NCBI RefSeq assembly: GCF_016919065.1
Contig: NZ_JAFFQA010000033.1
Span: 1 to 57,956, forward strand
Reading direction: 5' to 3'
Origin: Desulfobulbus rhabdoformis
Lineage (GTDB): Bacteria; Desulfobacterota; Desulfobulbia; Desulfobulbales; Desulfobulbaceae
Length of the DNA: 57,956 bases
Below the pieces are notes generated by a model that was not told the DNA's origin, did no database searches, and was given only the letters and a program-made list of their open reading frames with translations. This document shows positions 45,164 to 53,392 of this stretch, in pieces (position 1 is the first letter of the stretch; every line of letters starts with the position of its first letter). Made by a program: the position numbers and the translations under genes.

Positions 45164-46003
45164 ATGATAGATATAGAGGAGCATAAGCTGCAGGTTGAGG
45201 CAGCAGTTGACTACCTGCGCGAAAAAATAGCAGATCCTCCAGAGGTTCTCATTCAGTTGGGGACCGGACTTGGAGAATTGGCCAAGGCCATGCAGGGGAC
45301 AACAACCTTTGCCTACGAAGAGATTCCTCATTTTCCTCGCTCCACCGTGACCAGCCATGCCGGTAATCTGGTGGTGGGCCGACTGGCGGGGAAATCTGTG
45401 GCGATCCTGCAGGGGCGGTTTCATTTTTACGAAGGATACTCAGCCCGGGAAGTGACCTTTCCCATTCGCGTACTCTCCCTGCTTGGAGTGAAAACCGCTA
45501 TTATCACCAATGCCAGCGGTGGGCTCAATCCCCAGTATGCCCCCGGAACCTTGATGGTCTTTGCCGACCACCTCAACCTGCTGGGCGACAATCCCCTGCG
45601 GGGGCCCAATGTGGATGCCTGGGGGGTTCGTTTTCCTGATTTATCCCAACCCTACGCCCCTGAGCTCAGGAAACTGGCACTCACCCTGGCTGACCGACTT
45701 GGCCTGAAAGAAACCACCAGTGGCACCTATGTCTGTATTCCCGGCCCCAGCCTGGAAACACCGGCTGAAACCCGCTATCTGCGCATGATTGGTGCCGACG
45801 CCGTGGGGATGTCCTCGGTCCCGGAAACATTGGTCGCCTTGCACGGTGGTTTGCGTGTCCTTGGTCTTTCTGTGGTGGCCAATGTTAACGACCCTGATAA
45901 TTTTCAACCCATTCACATTGATGAGGTTATCGCTGCCGCCGGCAAAGCGGAACCCCGGCTGCAACAACTGATCATTCACATTCTTGCGGAGATGAGCCTA
46001 TGA
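45164..46003 (+). CDS. Purine nucleoside phosphorylase, trimeric class I
   Basis: A 279-residue PNP/MTAP-superfamily enzyme that cleaves purine nucleosides with phosphate. VTSHAGNLVVG, LQGRFHFYEGY, TNASGG, the base-binding Glu in VGMSSVPETL and VVANVNDPDNF are visible; the Asn in the last one favours 6-oxopurines over MTAP-type adenine binding. It overlaps the next gene, an MTA/SAH deaminase, by 4 bp, which points to cleavage of (methylthio)inosine produced by that deaminase. ATG at 45164 is preferred to the TTG two codons earlier. Confidence 0.93.
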   Translation: MIDIEEHKLQVEAAVDYLREKIADPPEVLIQLGTGLGELAKAMQGTTTFAYEEIPHFPRSTVTSHAGNLVVGRLAGKSVAILQGRFHFYEGYSAREVTFPIRVLSLLGVKTAIITNASGGLNPQYAPGTLMVFADHLNLLGDNPLRGPNVDAWGVRFPDLSQPYAPELRKLALTLADRLGLKETTSGTYVCIPGPSLETPAETRYLRMIGADAVGMSSVPETLVALHGGLRVLGLSVVANVNDPDNFQPIHIDEVIAAAGKAEPRLQQLIIHILAEMSL

Positions 46004-47328
46004 CACAGAGCGCGGATCTGATTCTCACCGGACAATATCTGTTGACCATGAATAAAGAGCAGCAGGTGATTGAACAGGGCGGGGTTGCCATCTCTGGTGA
46101 CACCATCCTTGAGGTGGGAGATGCGCATGCTCTTGTGGCCCGTTTCCCCGGAGCGCGAGTTATTCACGAACCGAATGGTTTGATTATGCCGGGGCTGGTC
46201 AACGTCCACACCCACGCAGCCATGTCGCTGTTTCGCGGGCTGGCCGATGATCTGGAATTAATGCAATGGCTTGAGAACTATATTTTTCCTGTAGAGGCCA
46301 CCCTAACAAGCGAGTTGGTTTATCAGGGAACTCTGCTCTCCATTGCCGAAATGATTAAATCTGGCACCACCTCGTTTTGCGATATGTATCTCTTTGCCGG
46401 TGAGGTGGCGCGGGCCGTTGATGAGACAGGCATGCGGGCCTGGATTGGTGAGGTGCTCTATGATTTTCCCTCGCCCAACTATGGCGAGCTGGAAAACGGA
46501 TTTGCCTATACCGCTGAGCTGTGTGATCGTTATCAGGGCCATGAGCGTATACGAGTGACTGTGGATCCCCATGCGGTTTACACCTGCTCCCCGTCGTTAT
46601 TGACCCGGCTCGGGGAGGTGGCGCGTGAGCGGGAAGCACTCTACGTGATCCATCTTGCGGAAAATGAGAGCGAAGTTCGCAACTGCAGAGAACGGTACGG
46701 GTGCTCGCCGGTCTATCATCTGGAATCCCTTGGCTTGCTCGGCCCCCATGTGGTTGCGGATCACTGCGTGATGCTCACCAACCAGGAAATTGAATTGCTG
46801 GCCAAACGAGGGGTCAAGGTGGCCCATTGCCCGCAGTCAAACCTGAAGCTTGCCTCCGGCATTGCCCCGGTGGTGCAGATGCTTGAGGCTGGCATCACCG
46901 TCGGGCTCGGTACCGATGGCAGTGCTTCCAATAACGATGTGGATATGTTTGGCGAGATGGATACTGCCGCCAAAATACACAAGGCTGATCGCCTGGATCC
47001 TACGGTGATGGATGCCGCCACCACCTTACATGCCGCCACCATGGGGGGGGCTGAGGTGTTGTCGGCAGGTGAGCATATCGGCAGCCTGGAGCCGGGAAAA
47101 AAGGCGGACTGTATTGTTCTCGATTTGAACCAGCCCCACCTGACTCCCATGTATAATCCGGTATCCCACCTGGTCTATGCTGCCCGGGGTGCTGATGTGA
47201 TCCATTCCGTTATCGGGGGGCAGGTGGTCATGGAAGGACGCCAACTGCTCACCCTTGATGAGGCTGCGGTGATGGAACGCGTCGGCATGATCGGGGCTTC
47301 AATCCGTAAGGGCCGCAATGGCGGTTGA
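46000..47328 (+). CDS. mtaD: 5-methylthioadenosine / S-adenosylhomocysteine deaminase
   Basis: A 442-residue amidohydrolase. Metal ligands are in VNVHTHAAMS, later HLAEN, ADHC and the Asp of GLGTDGSASNN. The family deaminates MTA, SAH or 5'-deoxyadenosine to the inosine forms. With PNP directly upstream (ATGA overlap) the pair could run MTA to methylthioinosine to hypoxanthine plus methylthioribose-1-phosphate. It ends 73 nt before tatA, with the tat promoter starting at its stop codon. Confidence 0.93.
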   Translation: MTQSADLILTGQYLLTMNKEQQVIEQGGVAISGDTILEVGDAHALVARFPGARVIHEPNGLIMPGLVNVHTHAAMSLFRGLADDLELMQWLENYIFPVEATLTSELVYQGTLLSIAEMIKSGTTSFCDMYLFAGEVARAVDETGMRAWIGEVLYDFPSPNYGELENGFAYTAELCDRYQGHERIRVTVDPHAVYTCSPSLLTRLGEVAREREALYVIHLAENESEVRNCRERYGCSPVYHLESLGLLGPHVVADHCVMLTNQEIELLAKRGVKVAHCPQSNLKLASGIAPVVQMLEAGITVGLGTDGSASNNDVDMFGEMDTAAKIHKADRLDPTVMDAATTLHAATMGGAEVLSAGEHIGSLEPGKKADCIVLDLNQPHLTPMYNPVSHLVYAARGADVIHSVIGGQVVMEGRQLLTLDEAAVMERVGMIGASIRKGRNGG

Positions 47329-47354
47329 CATACACTCTGTGGTGGTGCTATTAT
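47325..47354 (+). promoter_or_regulatory. Strong sigma70 promoter for tandem tatA genes
   Basis: TTGACA (47325-47330), 18-nt spacer and TATTAT (47349-47354). The -35 overlaps the mtaD stop codon, so the tat genes have their own start of transcription. Confidence 0.7.
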
Positions 47355-47400
47355 CACCAACTTACGTTCTTTTCAGATTATTTTTTTATGAGGTGTCACC

Positions 47401-47586
47401 ATGTTCGGACTCGGAATGCCTGAACTGATTGTTATCTTAGTTATTATTGTCATCATCTTTGGCGCTGGCAAACTGCCGGAGATTGGAAGTGGTATTGGAA
47501 AGGGCATCCGCAACTTCAAGGAAGCCACCAAAAAAGAGGATGAGGGAAGCAAATCCATCGACGATGACACCAATAAGGAGGCCTGA
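47401..47586 (+). CDS. tatA: Twin-arginine translocase TatA/E-type protein, first copy
   Basis: A 61-residue protein with the TatA pattern: one membrane helix after MFGLGMPELI, the hinge FGAGKLPEIGSGIGKGIRNFKE and a short acidic tail. TatA forms the size-fitting pore or membrane-thinning assembly for export of folded proteins such as redox enzymes. It begins 47 nt after the -10 box, and no tatC was found in the window. It is followed by a second similar gene after 30 nt. Confidence 0.93.
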   Translation: MFGLGMPELIVILVIIVIIFGAGKLPEIGSGIGKGIRNFKEATKKEDEGSKSIDDDTNKEA

Positions 47587-47616
47587 GTCAGGCCCGGATT
47601 TTTGTAGGAGTATGTC

Positions 47617-47865
47617 ATGTTTGGACTTGGTACGCCTGAGTTGATCGTTATTCTAGCCATTGCCTTTCTTGTTTTCGGCGGCAAAAAGCTCCCTGAGATT
47701 GGATCTGGCCTGGGCAAGGCGATTGGTTCTTTTAAAAAAGGGTTGGGCGATGTTGAAGAGGCCGGGAGTGAGCTGAAAAAAAGTATTCCCATGGCCAAAG
47801 AAATTTCCGAGGTGAAAGAAACACTGGATAAGGCTAAAGATCTCACCGGTTCACTCGGTAAATAG
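47617..47865 (+). CDS. Twin-arginine translocase TatA/B-type protein, second copy
   Basis: An 82-residue homologue of the preceding protein: MFGLGTPELIVILAIAFLVFGGKKLPEIGSGLGKAIGSF, then a longer helical tail (about residues 38-80) with EEAGSELKKS. The longer tail could suit a TatB-like or second TatA role; sequence alone does not settle which. GTAGGAG precedes its ATG. Both copies are co-transcribed and closed by a hairpin at 47879-47936. Confidence 0.9.
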   Translation: MFGLGTPELIVILAIAFLVFGGKKLPEIGSGLGKAIGSFKKGLGDVEEAGSELKKSIPMAKEISEVKETLDKAKDLTGSLGK

Positions 47866-47878
47866 TATCCCTCCTCTT

Positions 47879-47936
47879 CCCCCCTCACAAAGGGATGCAG
47901 CGGCCGCTGGCCAGTGCAGCTCTTTGTCAGGGGGGC
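47879..47936 (+). terminator. Large hairpin after the tatA pair
   Basis: CCCCCCTCACAAAG and CTTTGTCAGGGGGG form a 14-bp stem (one mismatch) around a GC-rich loop of about 30 bases that can itself fold. A T-rich stretch follows. It separates the tat unit from the glutamate synthase leader. Confidence 0.75.
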
Positions 47937-47944
47937 CTTTGTTC

Positions 47945-47973
47945 TTGACAACCATTTCCCTTTTCAGTAAATG
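47945..47973 (+). promoter_or_regulatory. Promoter of the glutamate synthase operon
   Basis: TTGACA (47945-47950), 17-nt spacer and TAAATG (47968-47973), directly after the tat terminator. It would give a leader of about 220 nt. Confidence 0.6.
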
Positions 47974-48003
47974 ATTTTCCTCGCAACCATTGTCAAATCT
48001 GTG

Positions 48004-48050
48004 ATTTTGTGAGCACAAAATTGTGTAACATCTACAATTTTGTGTTTTTT
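48004..48050 (+). promoter_or_regulatory. Overlapping dyads with T-tract: operator or attenuator
   Basis: Three related half-sites: ATTTTGTG (48004-48011), CACAAAATTGT (48014-48024) and ACAATTTTGTG (48034-48044). The last two pair perfectly over 11 bp and are followed by six T (48045-48050), the form of an intrinsic terminator. The first two also form a compact palindrome with a 2-base centre, the form of a protein operator. It lies about 25 bases downstream of the -10. Confidence 0.55.
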
Positions 48051-48203
48051 CGTCTCGGTTGCGTCATCTGACCAAGATTGTCGTTCTCGTAAAAGGCCTC
48101 GAGAACAACGTTTCGAGCTTTGTAACCTACTTTCTCACCTCATGTGAATGTTAGGTTTTGATTTTTTACGAAGCCATCAAGATTGACCTTTCAGGAGCCG
48201 TTC

Positions 48204-49346
48204 ATGTGCCGATTAGCCTTAAAAAGCGCAGATACACCCTTTTCGCCCTATGAAGTCCTCACGGCCATGGAGGCCATGCAGGAAGGGTACGACGGTAGCG
48301 GGCTTGGCCTGTTGCTGCGCGGGGTGGAATTTGAAGATTTTAAAATGAAACCCCACCATGTGGTCCTGTCTGGAATCGCCCACACCGAAGCCGCCTTTCA
48401 TCGGCTCACGGATTGGATGGGGAACAAGGGATTCCAGATCAAGTATGCCCACGAGTTTGACCGCCGCCCGGAATTGATCGAGGCCAAGGACCGGTTTAAT
48501 TACATGGTTCGGGTTTACCGAATTCCCGAGGCCTGGATCAACCTGACCCCGGAAGAACTTGATGACAAACTGCTGGAGATTCGTCTGGCCATCCGTGCAG
48601 ACGGTGAGGCCCATGGTGGCGATCTCACAGTTTTCTCCCTCTATCGTGACGTGGTCATGCTCAAAGAGGTCGGCTGGCCGCTTGAGGTCGGTGATGCTCT
48701 CGGACTCAATGACGGTCGCATCAAGGCCCGTGTCGTCATGGCTCAGGGACGCCAGAATACCAACTACGGGATTAATCTCTATGCCTGTCACCCCTTCTTC
48801 ATCCAGGGGATCGGGACCATGACCAACGGTGAGAACACCGCCTTTGTACCGATCAAAGAGTGGCTCCTGGGGAAAAACATCCCCGGGTATATGGGCTATC
48901 ACTCCGACTCGGAGACGTTTACGCATATCCTTCATTATGTAACCAAGAAACTGAAATTGCCGCTCCCGCTCTATAAACATGTCATTACGCCGCTGAAAAG
49001 CGAAGAGCTGGATGTGCATCCCAACGGTGATTTCCTCAAAGGGCTGCGCACCGCCTGCCGTCGTCTGATTATCGACGGCCCCAACGCGATTATCGCTACC
49101 CTGCCTGATGAAACCTGCATGCTGGTTATGGACCAGAAAAAAATGCGTCCGGCCACCGTCGGTGGACGCCCCGGTGCCTGGGCCATCGCCTCAGAGATGT
49201 GCGGTGTCGATGCCCTGGTTCCGGACCGTGATCCGTCCCTTGATTTTCAGCCCATGCGGGAGCACTCTGTCATTATTTCACCCGAGCGAAAGGAACTTAT
49301 AGTATGGTCTCAGTTCGATCAATTTACACTTCCCCAAGCAGCTTAA
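48204..49346 (+). CDS. Glutamate synthase amidotransferase subunit (class II glutaminase)
   Basis: A 380-residue class II glutamine amidotransferase, equal to the first domain of GltB. The nucleophile is Cys2 (MCRLALKSADTP), so the ATG at 48204 is fixed by chemistry: the Met is removed to expose Cys. QGRQNTNYGINLYACHP and GYHSDSETFTH match the domain. It frees ammonia from glutamine and passes it to the FMN subunit. AGGAGCC lies before the start. It overlaps the FMN subunit gene by 43 bp. Confidence 0.93.
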   Translation: MCRLALKSADTPFSPYEVLTAMEAMQEGYDGSGLGLLLRGVEFEDFKMKPHHVVLSGIAHTEAAFHRLTDWMGNKGFQIKYAHEFDRRPELIEAKDRFNYMVRVYRIPEAWINLTPEELDDKLLEIRLAIRADGEAHGGDLTVFSLYRDVVMLKEVGWPLEVGDALGLNDGRIKARVVMAQGRQNTNYGINLYACHPFFIQGIGTMTNGENTAFVPIKEWLLGKNIPGYMGYHSDSETFTHILHYVTKKLKLPLPLYKHVITPLKSEELDVHPNGDFLKGLRTACRRLIIDGPNAIIATLPDETCMLVMDQKKMRPATVGGRPGAWAIASEMCGVDALVPDRDPSLDFQPMREHSVIISPERKELIVWSQFDQFTLPQAA

Positions 49347-50944
49347 GTTATCACGACCTTCCCTGGATCATCGAGCACCGGGAGGATCGCTGCACCCTCT
49401 GTGGACGTTGCACCGCTGCCTGTCCGGTAGGGGCCATATCGCTGTCTTACTTCCGCCAGCGTGTACCCAAACTTGACGTACTCCAGAAGAAACGGGGCAA
49501 TGAGTACCGGCACTTCACCGGTATACGTCAGTCCACCAAGATTGCCAATCGCTGTATCGGTTGCGGCATGTGTGCCTCTGTCTGCCCCAATGAGGCCATC
49601 GGTCCCCATGCCAACGACAACGAGCACCGCGCCAACTTCCTGATGAACCAGAAGGGCGATGCCCCCAAACGCGGTGGCCGGCGTAATCAAAGCGGCAAAA
49701 CCGTCCTGGACCGGATCTCCTTTGGCCGCATCTCGATGCTGACCGATCCCGCACTTGATGCAGGGCGTCACGAGTTCAACATCAACACCATCCTGGGCCG
49801 CGTGCTGCCGCCTGAGGAGTACATGCGCCGCAAACTCGCCGGTGAATGGATTCCGCCGACCCGCGAGATCTTCCCCTTTGTTATTGGCTCCATGTCCTTT
49901 GGTGCCTTGTCACCCAACATGTGGCTTGGTCTTCTGCAGGGTGTTGCCTACTGTAACGAGGTGCTTGGCATTCCCGTGGTTATGGCCACCGGTGAGGGCG
50001 GCTGTCCTCCCTGGGTCCTGAAGAGCCCATTCCTGAAGTACATCATCCTCCAGATCGCCTCCGGGTACTTTGGCTGGGATGAGATCATTCGTGCTATCCC
50101 TGAGATGCGGTGTGATCCGGCCGCTATCGAGATCAAATACGGCCAGGGCGCCAAGCCTGGTGACGGTGGTCTGTTGATGTGGTTCAAGGTCTCCAAGCTG
50201 ATCGCCCGTCTGCGCGGTGTGCCCGAAGGGGTTGACCTGCCGTCGCCTCCGGTGCATCAGACACTCTACTCCATTGAGGAGAGTGTGATGAAGATGATCC
50301 AGACCATGTCCATGGCCTTTGGTTTCCGGGTTCCGGTCTATCCGAAAATTTCCGGTTCGACCTCGTCTAAGGCTGTGCTCAACAATCTGGTGCGGAATCC
50401 CTATGCAGGCGCTCTGTTGATTGATGGTATCGATGGTGGCACCGGTGCGGCCTACAACGTCAGCATGGATGCCACCGGCCATCCCATCGCTTCCAACCTG
50501 CGCGAGTGCTATCTTGATCTGGTCCGTCAGGGCCGTCAGAACGAGATTCCGCTTTTTGCCGCCGGTGGTGTGGGCAAGAACGGCAACGTCACCCAGAACG
50601 GTATGGCCTTGGTTATGCTTGGTGCCTCCGGTGTCCATATCGGCAAGTACATCATGCAGGCCTGCGCCGGTTGTCTGGGGAACGAGATCGGTCGGTGTAA
50701 CGTCTGTAACGTTGGCCTCTGTCCCAAGGGGATCACCAGCCAGAATCCAAAACTCTATCGCCGCCTTGATCCGGACGACGTCGCCCAGCGCGTGGTCGAC
50801 GTGTTTATGTCTATTCGCACCGAAATGAAAAAGATCATGGCACCGCTCGGTCGTTCTCAGAGTCTGCCCATCGGTATGTCCGATGCTTTGGGCATCGACG
50901 ACAAGGACATTGCGGACCGGTTGCAGATTAACTACATCTGCTGA
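49304..50944 (+). CDS. gltB: Glutamate synthase FMN subunit with ferredoxin domains (GltB central domain)
   Basis: A 546-residue subunit. The N-terminus holds two 4Fe-4S motifs (CTLCGRCTAACP, CIGCGMCASVCP), then the FMN barrel of glutamate synthase (SFGALSPNMW, ATGEGGCPPW, KYGQGAKPGDGG, GIDGGTGAA, GGVGKNGNV), then the cysteine cluster CAGCLGNEIGRCNVCNVGLCP that holds the 3Fe-4S centre. It makes glutamate from 2-oxoglutarate and ammonia, with ferredoxin-type electron input. AAAGGAA lies 9 nt before its ATG. Confidence 0.94.
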   Translation: MVSVRSIYTSPSSLSYHDLPWIIEHREDRCTLCGRCTAACPVGAISLSYFRQRVPKLDVLQKKRGNEYRHFTGIRQSTKIANRCIGCGMCASVCPNEAIGPHANDNEHRANFLMNQKGDAPKRGGRRNQSGKTVLDRISFGRISMLTDPALDAGRHEFNINTILGRVLPPEEYMRRKLAGEWIPPTREIFPFVIGSMSFGALSPNMWLGLLQGVAYCNEVLGIPVVMATGEGGCPPWVLKSPFLKYIILQIASGYFGWDEIIRAIPEMRCDPAAIEIKYGQGAKPGDGGLLMWFKVSKLIARLRGVPEGVDLPSPPVHQTLYSIEESVMKMIQTMSMAFGFRVPVYPKISGSTSSKAVLNNLVRNPYAGALLIDGIDGGTGAAYNVSMDATGHPIASNLRECYLDLVRQGRQNEIPLFAAGGVGKNGNVTQNGMALVMLGASGVHIGKYIMQACAGCLGNEIGRCNVCNVGLCPKGITSQNPKLYRRLDPDDVAQRVVDVFMSIRTEMKKIMAPLGRSQSLPIGMSDALGIDDKDIADRLQINYIC

Positions 50945-50975
50945 GATAGGATTCAAGCACAGGACTTTTTGAACT

Positions 50976-53336
50976 ATGAGCGATACAAAGCAAAATACTC
51001 TCACTGTCCGCGGCCTTGATGAGCAGGGGCGACGGATATCGTCAAAAGATTTTGAAGAGGCGGTTCGAACCGCCGCGGCAGATGCCGATGAGTTGATTCT
51101 GGAATCTTTTGGTCAGCATAACATCGGTCTGCGCCTGGGCTCCACAGAGCGTCCCCTGACCATCCGTGTCAATGGACCTGCGGGACAGCGCCTTGGTTGT
51201 ATGGGGATGCCCGGATCCACCATCATCTGTGAAGGCTCGACCTCTGATGATGTCGGCTACCTCAATATCGGTGCCGATGTTATTGTCAAAGGCGACGCCA
51301 CCAACGGTGCCTGCAACGCCATGGCCGGTGGCCGGGTGATGATCGGTGGCTCCATCGGTGCCCGTGGTCTCACCATGACCAAATGGAATCCGGATTACGA
51401 GCGCCCTGAGATGTGGGTCCTGGGTTCGGTGGGCGATACCTTTGCCGAATTCAACTGCGGCGGTATTGGGGTGGTCTGCGGTGTTGAAGCCAAAAATGCG
51501 GCCAATGTCCTTGGCTACCGTCCCTGTGTCGGTATGGTTGGCGGAAAAGTTATATTCCGTGGCCCCATTGATGACTCCTACTCAAAAAATAACGCGGTTC
51601 TTGCCCCCATCAGCGATGAAGACTGGCAATGGCTCAGTGCCAACATGGCTGAATATCTGGAGAAGATCGGCCGCAGCGAGTTGCTTGACAGCCTGAGTGT
51701 GCGTGAGGAGTGGAACGTTCTGGCTGCCATCACCCCGCAGGAGCGGGCCCTGATGTTCTCCGGCCCCATGCCTATGGCCGAGTTCCGTCGCCGCATCTGG
51801 GATCGTGGCTTTGGAGGTGGCGACCCGCTGCGCGACCTGGCTCCGGGCTTGGAGCGTGACGTGATCGGCGTGGTCGAGACCGGTGAGTTTCGGCGGAAAA
51901 AACCCTTCTGGGCCAACCGCGACTCCGCTGCTCCCTGTACCTTCTTTTGCCCTATTCACATTCCGACCATTGATCGTTTGCGGCTGATTCGTGAAGGCCG
52001 GACCGAAGAGGCCTATGAGATGCTGCTGCGCTATACGCCTCTGCCAGCCTCCGTCTGCGGAACAATCTGCCCGAACCTCTGTATTCAGAACTGTTCGCGT
52101 GAGAAAATCGATTATTCCATTGATGCCTCGGTTCTTGGCCGCGCCGTCCAGGCTGTTGAGCCGCCCAAGGCAAAAGCTCCGGTCGGGAAAAAGGTCGCCA
52201 TTATCGGTGGTGGTCCCGCGGGTATGGCCGCGGCCTGGCATCTTGCCCTCAACGGTGTGGAAGCCCATATTTTTGAGCGCGACAACCGTCTAGGCGGAAA
52301 ACTCGCGCAAACCATTCCCTGGGAACGCCTCTCCCAGGCGGTTTGGGATGTTGAGATCGACCGCTTCATGAAGACCGATAACCTCCACGTCAACCTTGAG
52401 GCTGCCTTGAGTAAAGACAAGGTTGAAGAACTCAAGAAAGAGTTTGACTATGTGGTTGTAGCCGTTGGTACTCATCAGCCACGGACGCTTTCTTTCCCCG
52501 GTCACGAGCAGGTTATCCCGGCCCTTGATTATCTCAAGGCGGCAAAGAGTGACAGCCCCATGACCACAGGAAAACAGGTTGTCGTCATTGGTGCGGGAAA
52601 TGTTGGCTGTGACGTCGCTGCCGAGGCTTACCGTTTGGGGGCCGATCAGGTTACTCTGATCGATGTGCAGAAACCTCAATCCTTTGGTAAAGAACGTGCC
52701 GCTGCAGAGGCGCTTGGCGCAACCTTTAAATGGCCGTTCATGACCAAAGAGGTCACCACTGAGGGAGTGATCGGCTCCGATGGTACTGTGCTGCCCGCGC
52801 AGACCGTGATTATTTCCATTGGTGATATTCCAAGCCTTCCCTTTCTGCCCGACTCGGTGGATGTGGTCAAGGTGGCTGGCGCCTCCTGGATTAAAACCGA
52901 CGAGGCTGGTCGCACCTCTGATCCGCAGATTCTTGCTGTGGGTGATGTTGAGAAACCGGGGCTTGCAACCAACGCCCTGGGAGCAGGGAAACGGACCGCC
53001 GATTATCTCCTCGCCACCATTAACGGTGAAGACTGGCTGCCTTTCCGTCAACGGATGATCGATTACGAGACCCTGACCCTGGCTCACTACGACCCGGTCA
53101 CAGACCGCGGTCGCACCGAAGATCAGCAGGCGGCCCGTTGTCTGAGTTGCGGATCATGCCGTGATTGCCACCTCTGTGAGACCGTCTGCCCGACAGGCGC
53201 TATCTTCCGCCGTGAGATTGCGCCCGGCGCCGATGGGGTCAGCTATGAGTATGTATCCGACGATGATAAGTGTATCGCCTGCGGGTTCTGCTCTGATACC
53301 TGTCCCTGTGGTATCTGGGTTATGCGTCCTTTCTAA
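50976..53336 (+). CDS. Glutamate synthase GXGXG domain fused to GltD-like oxidoreductase and ferredoxin
   Basis: A 786-residue fusion. Residues about 1-220 are the GltB C-terminal GXGXG beta-helix domain. About 330-700 is a GltD-like flavoprotein with N-terminal cysteine clusters (CTFFCPIHIP, CGTICPNLCIQNC), FAD site VAIIGGGPAGMAAAW and NAD(P) site VVVIGAGNVGCDVAAE. The end has two ferredoxin motifs (CRDCHLCETVCP, CIACGFCSDTCP). Together with the two genes before it, it completes a glutamate synthase whose parts are distributed differently from enteric GltBD. A terminator at 53359-53392 closes the operon. Confidence 0.92.
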   Translation: MSDTKQNTLTVRGLDEQGRRISSKDFEEAVRTAAADADELILESFGQHNIGLRLGSTERPLTIRVNGPAGQRLGCMGMPGSTIICEGSTSDDVGYLNIGADVIVKGDATNGACNAMAGGRVMIGGSIGARGLTMTKWNPDYERPEMWVLGSVGDTFAEFNCGGIGVVCGVEAKNAANVLGYRPCVGMVGGKVIFRGPIDDSYSKNNAVLAPISDEDWQWLSANMAEYLEKIGRSELLDSLSVREEWNVLAAITPQERALMFSGPMPMAEFRRRIWDRGFGGGDPLRDLAPGLERDVIGVVETGEFRRKKPFWANRDSAAPCTFFCPIHIPTIDRLRLIREGRTEEAYEMLLRYTPLPASVCGTICPNLCIQNCSREKIDYSIDASVLGRAVQAVEPPKAKAPVGKKVAIIGGGPAGMAAAWHLALNGVEAHIFERDNRLGGKLAQTIPWERLSQAVWDVEIDRFMKTDNLHVNLEAALSKDKVEELKKEFDYVVVAVGTHQPRTLSFPGHEQVIPALDYLKAAKSDSPMTTGKQVVVIGAGNVGCDVAAEAYRLGADQVTLIDVQKPQSFGKERAAAEALGATFKWPFMTKEVTTEGVIGSDGTVLPAQTVIISIGDIPSLPFLPDSVDVVKVAGASWIKTDEAGRTSDPQILAVGDVEKPGLATNALGAGKRTADYLLATINGEDWLPFRQRMIDYETLTLAHYDPVTDRGRTEDQQAARCLSCGSCRDCHLCETVCPTGAIFRREIAPGADGVSYEYVSDDDKCIACGFCSDTCPCGIWVMRPF

Positions 53337-53358
53337 ATATAGGTTCGCTGAATACGAG

Positions 53359-53392
53359 AAAAGCCCCGAATCCGTAAGATTCGGGGCTTTTT
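53359..53392 (+). terminator. Terminator after the glutamate synthase operon
   Basis: AAAAGCCCCGAATC pairs perfectly with GATTCGGGGCTTTT around a CGTAA loop, followed by T residues. Confidence 0.93.

Larger units (their letters stand above)
47866..48203 (+). other. Glutamate synthase leader region
   Basis: About 340 bases holding the tat terminator (47879-47936), a promoter (47945-47973) and the dyad/hairpin at 48004-48050, then about 150 bases with no recognised feature apart from the ribosome site AGGAG just before 48204. Confidence 0.6.

Noticed and set aside
49910..51004. A 364-codon open frame on the minus strand across the glutamate synthase FMN gene
   Set aside because: It lies wholly antisense to a well-conserved gene and has no recognisable protein motif; such frames are common opposite GC-rich coding sequence.
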